Source: Megalobrama amblycephala
Lineage: Eukaryota; Chordata; Actinopteri; Cypriniformes; Xenocyprididae
Reading direction: 5' to 3'
Assembly (NCBI RefSeq): GCF_018812025.1
Contig: NC_063066.1
Coordinates: forward strand, 2,551,692 to 2,615,691
DNA length: 64,000 nucleotides
Position 1 is the first letter of the stretch, and the number at the start of each line of letters is the position of its first letter. Positions 55,718 through 64,000 of the stretch are shown piece by piece. Position numbers and translations under genes: made by a program. A model generated the notes under the pieces. That model ran no database searches, had not been told where the DNA came from, and saw nothing but the letters and a program-made list of their open reading frames with translations.

Positions 55718-57832
55718 ATAAAAAATTATTTTTTTTGTAATTTGTTTGTAACAAATGTAATTTCTACCTGAATAAGTTAGTTCATGCAAGAATTTAAAAA
55801 ACAATGTAAATTCAACAGTAGTACTTCATTTAAGTGTGTAGAAATTAAAGCGTAAATATCAGCATTATAAAAAATTAAGTAAAACCTACTCAACTTTCTG
55901 ATACTGCATTCATGAATGCATGAATAATAAATAAGGTTTACACTGTTTTATCATTGCTTTTGTTGGAAGTTTTAGTAACTTGCTGTTTTGTGACATCTGG
56001 AGTTCATTTTCTACTAAAAATGACACATTTGTACTCAAAAATGACTCAGCGAATCCAATGAAAGTATTGAGATCTTAGGTGTTCTAAAGCATACACTTTA
56101 AAAACATGGTTTAATTCAGTGTTATATTGTTTGAGTAAAATGATTGTGAAACAGAGTATTGCAAAGTAAACTTCAAAAATTACTCAACAAACTTTAAAGT
56201 TTCCAAGTTAAATTTACTTATTCTCTTTGTTAATTGTACTTAACTTAGTTAATTCCATATGTGAAATTTAATTTAAAAAATCTGTGCAAAAACGTGCAAA
56301 AGAAAAATTAAGTACATGTTTTTTCAGTGCATGTGAATTTATACATACAGTATTAATAATCCAACAATACCAACTGATGTTTTGCATTAAAGTTTTTAGT
56401 CTTTATTTATTTTCATTATTAATATTATTATTAGATTTTTTTTAAATGTTTACTATGCAATATACAGTATATGTTTAATTTCCTGTTTTTTATATGTGGT
56501 AATAAGTGAGTACTTTACTACAGCGGTCTTTAACAAAGAGGTACAGCCAATTATTGCTTGATCTCAAATTATTTTGGGTTAAAAAAACAACTGAAAATAT
56601 ATGTTAAATAAAAACACAATATTAAATTTAGCTGAAGTCCAGCTAAATGTTTCATTGTCCCTCTTAAAGTATGCAGTAAAATTAAAATACACTGTACATT
56701 GTATATATATAAAAAAATGCTTTTCAAAGTTTCAAGAAAGATTTTACAAGAAAATACTATTTCAGTTTTTCTAATGTTTGCTTCAATGTTTTTTGGTAAT
56801 TGTTTGTGAAATTTACTAGCAATGTCTGAGTAAAATTTGTTTTATCAGTGTACAACAATCATTAATGGTTATTTAAATGGCTTTGCATCATAATAAAGTA
56901 TGTAATGTACATGCTATTACAGGCCACATTTAAAATGCACCACTCAGTTTTATAAAACATGTACCCTGATCCATCTCTATAAAGGTTTGAAAACCGCCGT
57001 GTCTGTGTCGATGATCCTGACGTGCAGTTTTGGCTCGTATTGTAAAAGCCTTTGAATGTGACTCAATCCTCAGCAGGTACATCTAACCGGCGCTCTGTGA
57101 TTTCACACCTTGATTATAACACATGCACTCACGCGCTGACGTGCTCAGAGGTCATTACGGTGTGGCTGAGCAGTTTGTAGGCATGTAATTAATACTGTAG
57201 CGTTAACATTTCAGCGGCGGCGGCCATGGTGCTGAGTGAGTTAATCACCAGAGGAGCCAGTGCTATGAAATGACTCTCGCTGTTACGAATGGCTCCCCAT
57301 CTCCCCTCTTAATCTGTATTTTACGAGTGAGAAACTTTGCATTATGCAAATCGGTGGATGGGAACAGGTGACATTTCAACGGAGAACACGAGCAACAGCC
57401 CAGTCTGGTCTGGGACGCTGATTTAGACATTAGTATCTGTCATCGCCGAGTGCCCAAGCCTTGATCTGCATAGCAGGGAGGAAAAAATCGTGTCTGATCT
57501 ATCAGATTTAAGGTGGAAATGGCGTGAATGTGACTCTGGACAGATATTTGTATGATTGTGTATGAGATTAAAGAGACAGCTGTTCAGTTGCCTAAAATCA
57601 TTCACGTAAAACCACTCCTGCTGTTCAAGGACTCAATAAAACGAGCATATTTAATTTCTGTATTTGTTATTGAATATTATATTATGCAACATGTTATTGC
57701 TAATACACATTAAAACCCAATTAGTCTGTGGGACTAAATATCTGAACACTGAAACCCACAAGAAATTTGCAGAATAAATTAATTCCACAATCAAAACCCC
57801 AAATTTTCTCAATCTGAGCCCGTTTATAAGTC
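55718..57832. other. A+T-rich, then unique-looking block
   Basis: 55718-56960 is A+T-rich with no recognised element. 56980-57610 (GCGCTGACGTGCTCAGAGG, GTAATTAATACTGTAGCG, CATTATGCAAATCGGTGG) is composition-balanced and enhancer-like by appearance. No gene. Confidence 0.3.
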
Positions 57833-58558
57833 TTAAAGGGATAGTTCACCCAAAAATTAAAATTTGCTGTTGATTTACTCACTCTCAGGCCATCTAAGAT
57901 GTAGTTTTTCTTCAGTAGAAAAGATTTTTAGCTGAAACCGAGATTCAAAAAAACATATGCAGACACAACAAAATGAATACCCACAGCTCCTGACGATACA
58001 TTGAGGTCTTATGAAGTGAAACGATTGGTCTATGCAAGAAACTGAACATTACTGACAACATTATTACCTGTAATCCAAACGGTGCTGAATCTCAAAGTCA
58101 CCGCACCCATTGACTTCAATTATATGAATCACAGAGGACCACGGTTTCAGCTTAAACTCTTCTTGAAGGTCTTTTCACACCGAGTCTGAAATTTTTGTAT
58201 GTTTTTTCATATTCTCGATACTGGAGCCACATCTTAAAAAGGAGACCACTATGTTTGTCATGCAGATGAAGTGGATCAACTCGTCAGACGCCATTCAGGA
58301 TTTTGGCGTTCGCTTGTACAGTGGCTCTGAATTGTTAAACCACCTCTCAAAGAGCTTGCTATGGATGCGAAAAAGGCAGAAAATTGAATTTTTTAATGAC
58401 AGATGCATGTTTCAGAGGCAGTGTGTGAACGTGATTGACACAACATGAGGTCGTATTTATTTTTTAATGTGCAAAAATTACGGTTAAAAAATTTTGGATG
58501 GCCTGAAGGCAAGTAAATTAGCAGCAAATTTACATTTTTTGGTGAACTGTCCCTTTAA
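57833..58558. mobile_element. Complete MITE, TTAAAGGGATAGTTCACC family
   Basis: The left end TTAAAGGGATAGTTCACC and the reverse complement of the right end (TTTAAAGGGACAGTTCACC) are inverted repeats. Inner GGCCATCTAAGATGTAG and GGATGGCCTGAAGGC also pair loosely. Non-coding. A 65-codon frame inside is not a gene. Confidence 0.75.
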
Positions 58559-58560
58559 AG

Positions 58561-58842
58561 GAAGTCAATGGCTCACTCAAAATAAGTCTATTTATTCAAA
58601 ATCAAAGTAAAAGATAATAATAATAAAAAATAAAAAATAATTAAACAAATTAATCTCTACAAAACAAAATAAAAGGCACTCAAACAAGTCCCAATGCTAC
58701 TAAACGCTCCCATCGGACAATATTTCCAACCACAAAGTTAAAAGTATGTGTTAAAATTCAGGATCCCATTTACATTAGGAGTCTTTAACTATTTTCTTAC
58801 ATAAAAACAATAATTATTGCACAAAAAAAAAAAAAAATTGGG
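58561..58842. other. A-rich intergenic
   Basis: A-rich tracts at 58612-58650 and a poly-A run at 58825-58839, which abuts the truncated MITE that follows. Confidence 0.6.
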
Positions 58843-59277
58843 TTGAAACTCAGCGATTGGGTTGTTTTAACCCAGTGGTTGGGTTAAATGTTTGCTGGGT
58901 AGTTTTATTTAACTCAACTATTGTTTAAAAATTACTGTATTTCTTGCTAAAAATGAACCCAGAGTATATTGGAAATTAACATTCATTAATATGTTTAATG
59001 AACATTTCGAGTTAAAAGAATAATAATTAACGATAAATTGCTTATTAATAAATGTTCGCCTTTTGATTATTATTGTTTCCTCTAGTAATTATGTGTCTGA
59101 TTTTTAATTTCCAACCTATTTTGGGTTCATTTTAAGCCAGTCATATAGTCATTTATAATCAATAGTTGGGTTAAATAAAACTACCCAGCAGGTTGGTCAA
59201 ACATTTAACCCAATCACTGGGTTTGTCCATTTTCAACCCAACTTGGGTTGTTTTTAACCCATCATTTTTTAGAGTGT
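58843..59277. mobile_element. Foldback MITE, copy 5, left-truncated
   Basis: Starts TTGGGTTGAAACTCAGCG next to a poly-A run, so the first ~45 bp are missing. The right end AACCCATCATTTTTTAGAGT is intact. Body as in the other copies. Confidence 0.8.
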
Positions 59278-59475
59278 AGGTACAATATACTTATTGTGTT
59301 GATGTTGTATTGCAAAACACTTGGATATGGGTAAGGTTAGGCACAGGTTTGGTGGTATGGGTAGGTTTAAGGGTGGGTTAAGCTGTAATTACAGTGTAAT
59401 TACATGCAGGAAGTACAATGTAAAAACATGCATGCACACAATAATTGCACGGTATCATATGATCAATTTGAATGC
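59278..59475 (-). repeat. Inverted partial copy of the 26.57-kb MITE
   Basis: TTGGATATGGGTAAGGTTAG, GGTGGTATGGGTAGG, TGTAATTACATGCAGG and GTACAATGTAAAAACATG are the reverse complement of words in 26565-26933. It abuts the end of foldback copy 5 directly. Confidence 0.65.
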
Positions 59476-60599
59476 AAGAATGATGCATTTCCAAATTCGA
59501 AATGTATTTTAAATCCAACTAACTTCAAACCAAACCAAGAAAGCACAGTCCTGAAACGAAACCCCCGTTTTCAAGCTCAAAGTCAACGGTATGTGTCGGC
59601 AGAGATCCTTTCCCCCCTCAACACGTCGAGTCTCCGTTCCACCTTAAATGAGAGCATCAGCACAAGCTTGGCTGCCCCTGGCTAATGTTTGCATCCAATA
59701 AAGAACAAATCAGCACCCAACTTGGCTCATCTTATCACGCAGTCATAACTGATGATCAAAGAAGTCATAAAGATCCCATTTAATCTTTCGCCTATCTATC
59801 ACACTGATGTCTTCATCGTCTTTGTGCAGCGGTAATATCAGCCCATTACCAAAGCAAAATAGATCTGGCGTGCATACAAGGCGAATGAAGTGCTCACTTT
59901 GACGTGACAGCGTGATCAGTGAGAGCGGTAATCTGCGGGAATAAAAAAGATCTCAATTATTCGCCCGGCGTAATGTGGGAGAGCAGCTTCACGCACGCAC
60001 ATCTGCTTTCATATATTGTGACACGCGCTGATAAAACATCCTTGCCAATTTACACTCTCTCTGCTTGACTAATCTCCAACAGCTCCCAGCACCTCTAATC
60101 ACTCCATCAGCCGCCGGAGAGACGGCCCGAGTCCAGCCGAGGAGGAGAGAGCTCTCCATATAGAGGGCTGTTCAATTGCCACCCAAATGAGAGGGATATT
60201 GGAAGACTATCCTCAATTCAAATTACATTTGTAAATGAGGCAAGCTCTTTTAATACGGAGGCATTAGGGATTTTTATCTTGCGGGCCGCAAATATAAAGG
60301 GACATTACGGGGCCGAGCGTGTTGGCTGTACTCAACGGCTCAGGTAAATCACAGCGGATCCGGCCGAGAGGAGCCGTTCGCTGCGGACCGCACCAGTGGA
60401 GACCATTAATGTAATAACTTATCTGCGCCGCGCCGTCGAAATGCGTGAAATAACTGATAGGAAAAACAACCAAAACACACATTTTTCATCTTAAAACACA
60501 GCCGTTTAGTCTGCAATACACTGAAAACCTACAGAATCACTGTGGAAATGCTTTATTTTGCATTTTTTGTTCGTTTTACACAAAAAGATCATTATGAAT
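59476..60599. other. Unique-looking intergenic, candidate regulatory stretch
   Basis: 59690-60440 is repeat-poor and C+G-richer, with TCACTCCATCAGCCGCCGG, CAAATTACATTTGTAAATGA and AAATCACAGCGGATCCGGCC. No coding frame is convincing (93 and 72 codons, no family). Possible conserved noncoding block. Confidence 0.3.
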
Positions 60600-61055
60600 T
60601 ACAGTAGCGGCCAAAATTGATGTTCGGACTAGTAAAATTGACATCTTCTCCCTTTATTCAAATGATTTAAAATCTGTTAAAGACTTTGTAAGGATATTGT
60701 GTAGTTGTGCTTTGAGTCAATAGTTTAATTTTTTTTAAATGACGCAATGAAACAAGCCAAATTGTGCATACGTGATTTTTGGCCGGGCTGTCATACAAAG
60801 AAATTAAGAACACATGCAAAACAAGAGAGAGATACAAGTAAATATTAATAACTGATTATAGGCTTTTTCCTGTGAGTTTATGTTTTTCTATGCATTTATT
60901 GTTTGTAAAGTAAAATAAAACCTGTAGCTGTAGTTTGCCTTTTATTGACCAATAATTTTGTCAGATAAATACCCCAAGTTTAGTCTTTTATATTTAAAAT
61001 ATTTAAAAAAAAAAATTAAATATTTTCCTCATATTTTGATGGTTTAATCGAATTT
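60600..61055. repeat. Old dispersed repeat, uninterrupted copy
   Basis: 60690-60800 is the inverse of part of the 5.5-6.4 kb repeat (TAGTTGTGCTTTGAGT against AGCACAACTA). 60782-61055 matches the two halves of 3420-4262 without the MITE insert. Confidence 0.65.
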
Positions 61056-61059
61056 ATAA

Positions 61060-64000
61060 CAATTACTAGTTTATATCTCGCGATTCCAACTTTTATCTCA
61101 CGATTCCGAGTTTATATCTCGCGATTCCGACATTTATCTCACAATTCCGAGTTTATATCTCACGACTCCAACTTTTATCTCACAATTCCATTTATATCTC
61201 ACGATTCTGACTTTTATCTCACAATTCCGAGTTTATATCTCACAATTCCGACTTTTATCTCACAATTCCGAGTTTATATCTCACGACTCCAACTTTTATC
61301 TCACAATTCCATTTATATCTCACGATTCTGACTTTTATCTCACAATTCCATTTATATCTCACGATTCTGACTTTTATCTCACAATTCCGAGTTTATATCT
61401 CACGATTCCGACTTTTATCTCACAATTCCGAGTTTATATCTCACGACTCCAACTTTTATCTCACAATTCCATTTATATCTCACGATTCTGACTTTTATCT
61501 CACAATTCCGAGTTTATATCTCACGATTCTGACTTTTATTTCACAATTCCGAGTTTATATCTCACGATTCCGACTTTTATCTCACAATTCCGAGTTTATA
61601 TCTCACGACTCCAACTTTTATCTCACGATTCCGAGTTTATATCTCACGATTCCAACTTTTATCTCACAATTCCGAGTTTATATCTCACGCCTCCAACTTT
61701 TATCTCACAATTCCGAGTTTATATCTCACAATTCCGACTTTTATCTCACGACTCCGACTTTTATCTCACAATTCCGAGTTTATATCTCACAATTCCGACT
61801 TTTATCTCACAATTCTGAGTTTATATCTCACGATTCCGACTTTTATCTCACAATTCCGAGTTTATATCTCACGACTCCAACTTTTATCTCACAATTCCGA
61901 GTTTATATCTCACAATTCCGAGTTTATATCTCACGATTCCGACTTTTATCTCACAATTCCGACTTTTATCTCACAATTCCGACTTTATATCTCACAATTC
62001 CGACTTTTATCTCACAATTCCGAGTTTATATCTCACAATTCCGAGTTTATATCTCACGATTCCGACTTTTATCTCACAATTCCGACTTTTATCTCACAAT
62101 TCCGAGTTTATATCTCACGATTCCAACTTTTATCTCACAATTCCGAGTTTATATCTCACGATTCCGACTTTTATCTCACGATTCCGAGTTTATATCTCAC
62201 GATTCCAACTTTTATCTCACAATTCTGAGTTTATATCTCACTATTCCGACTTTTATCTCACAATTCCGAGTTTATATCTCACGACTCCAACTTTTATCTC
62301 ACAATTCCGAGTTTATATCTCACAATTCCGATTTTTATCTCACAATTCCGAGTTTATATCTCACAATTCCGACTTTTATCTCACAATTCTGAGTTTATAT
62401 CTCACGATTCCGACTTTTATCTCACAATTCCGAGTTTATATCTCACGACTCCAACTTTTATCTCACAATTCCGAGTTTATATCTCACAATTCCGAGTTTA
62501 TATCTCACGATTCCGACTTTTATCTCACAATTCCGACTTTTATCTCACAATTCCGACTTTATATCTCACAATTCCGACTTTTATCTCACAATTCCGAGTT
62601 TATATCTCACAATTCCGAGTTTATATCTCACGATTCCGACTTTTATCTCACAATTCCGACTTTTATCTCACAATTCCGAGTTTATATCTCACGATTCCAA
62701 CTTTTATCTCACAATTCCGAGTTTATATCTCACGATTCCGACTTTTATCTCACGATTCCGAGTTTATATCTCACGATTCCAACTTTTATCTCACAATTCT
62801 GAGTTTATATCTCACTATTCCGACTTTTATCTCACAATTCCGAGTTTATATCTCACGACTCCAACTTTTATCTCACAATTCCGAGTTTATATCTCACAAT
62901 TCCGATTTTTATCTCACAATTCCGAGTTTATATCTCACGACTCCGACTTTTATCTCACAATTCCGAGTTTATATCTCACAATTCCGACTTTTATCTCACA
63001 ATTCCGAGTTTATATCTCACGATTCCGACTTTTATCTCACAATTCCGAGTTTATATCTCACGACTCCAACTTTTATCTCACAATTCCATTTATATCTCAT
63101 GATTCTGACTTTTATCTCACAATTCCGAGTTTATATCTCACGATTCCGACTTTTATCTCACAATTCCGAGTTTATATCTCACGACTCCAACTTTTATCTC
63201 ACAATTCCATTTATATCTCACGATTCTGACTTTTATCTCACAATTCCGAGTTTATATCTCACGATTCTGACTTTTATTTCACAATTCCGAGTTTATATCT
63301 CACGATTCCGACTTTTATCTCACAATTCCGAGTTTATATCTCACGACTCCAACTTTTATCTCACAATTCCATTTATATCTCACGATTCTGACTTTTATCT
63401 CACAATTCCGAGTTTATATCTCACGATTCTGACTTATATTTCACAATTCCGAGTTTATATCTCACGATTCCGACTTTTATCTCACAATTCCGAGTTTATA
63501 TCTCACGACTCCGACTTTTATCTCACAATTCCGAGTTTATATCTCACGATTCCGACTTTTATCTCACAATTCCGAGTTTATATCTCACGATTCCGACTTT
63601 TATCTCACAATTCCGAGTTTATATCTCACGACTCCAACTTTTATCTCACAATTCCATTTATATCTCACGATTCTGACTTTTATCTCACAATTCCGAGTTT
63701 ATATCTCACGACTCCAACTTTTATCTCACAATTCCGAGTTTATATCTCACAATTCCGACTTTTATCTCACAATTCTGAGTTTATATCTCACGATTCCGAC
63801 TTTTATCTCACAATTCCGAGTTTATATCTCACAATTCCGACTTTTATCTCACAATTCCGAGTTTATATCTCACGATTCCGACTTTTATCTCACAATTCCG
63901 AGTTTATATCTCACGACTCCAACTTTTATCTCACAATTCCGAGTTTATATCTCACAATTCCGACTTTTATCTCACAATTCCATTTATATCTCACGATTCT
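61060..64000. repeat. 41-bp satellite array, runs off window
   Basis: The repeat is a dimer of ACTTTTATCTCACAATTCCG (20 bp) and AGTTTATATCTCACGATTCCG (21 bp), in about 70 dimers. Half-units vary between CACGATTCC, CACAATTCC, CACGACTCC and a short form lacking CGAG. No reading frame. The end is beyond 64000. Confidence 0.97.
61759..62938. repeat. 574-bp higher-order repeat in the satellite
   Basis: 61759-62364 and 62333-62938 read the same over about 606 bp with an offset of 574 bp (14 x 41). Rare marks coincide: AATTCTGAG at 61811 and 62385, and CACTATTCCG at about 62237 and 62811. Confidence 0.85.

Noticed and set aside
61060..64000. Regular array considered as a CRISPR-like repeat-spacer structure
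   Set aside because: Both halves of the period are repeats; there are no unique spacers, and the context is a vertebrate genome.

Overview
The window looks like intergenic or intronic DNA from a teleost fish, most likely a cyprinid. The evidence is the repeat content: L2-type LINE 3' ends, two Tc1-like transposons, a gypsy-type LTR element, many short inverted-repeat (MITE-like) elements and long satellite arrays, with almost no coding sequence. The taxon is an inference from recognised repeat families; no host gene was found to confirm it. I recognise no host protein-coding exon, tRNA, rRNA or CRISPR array. Every long open frame belongs to a transposon or is a by-product of tandem repeats.

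Layout. 0-8.6 kb: MITEs (one with an internal minisatellite at 1.9-2.1 kb, one nested in an older repeat at 3.6-4.15 kb), a triplicated ~400-bp repeat (5.5-6.4 kb) and a TTAA-flanked piggyBac-like MITE (6.9-7.6 kb). 8.6-10.1 kb: a decayed Tc1 element inside an older repeat. 11.9-13.2 kb: two copies of a foldback MITE family that recurs at 52, 55.3 and 58.8 kb. 14.3-16.1 kb: a nest of at least three insertions. 18.3-19.1 kb: a hAT-like element with an exact 8-bp target duplication. 26.3-27.2 kb: three MITEs nested like dolls. 28.9-30.35 kb: a tandem 213-bp repeat carrying a histidine-tRNA-like primer binding site, split by two head-to-head L2 3' ends. 30.9-32.4 kb: a Tc1 element whose transposase frame is open but lacks the middle catalytic region. 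40.5-45.3 kb: a MITE, a near-perfect 340-bp hairpin and a 112-bp A-rich satellite. 46.6-50.3 kb: a complete, apparently very young non-autonomous LTR retrotransposon. 52.0-54.1 kb: a foldback MITE whose subterminal motif has expanded into about 73 palindromic 22-bp units. 61.06 kb to the window end: a 41-bp satellite with a 574-bp higher-order period.

Between the repeats are several unique-looking stretches rich in TAATTA/ATTA motifs with no open frames (for example 4.7-5.2, 7.6-8.5, 13.3-13.7, 20.6-21.8, 27.4-28.4, 42.3-42.7, 51.1-51.6 and 59.7-60.4 kb). They could be conserved regulatory elements of a developmental-gene desert, but this rests on appearance only.

The most interesting object is the LTR retrotransposon. 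By eye its two 408-bp LTRs show no difference, and ATAGT flanks both sides. It encodes a single 952-residue protein with no pol domains. The ten bases one base past the 5' LTR are the exact reverse complement of the bases at the predicted start of its own transcript, which suggests Tf1/sushi-type self-priming. Its ORF has been enlarged by two frame-preserving minisatellites.
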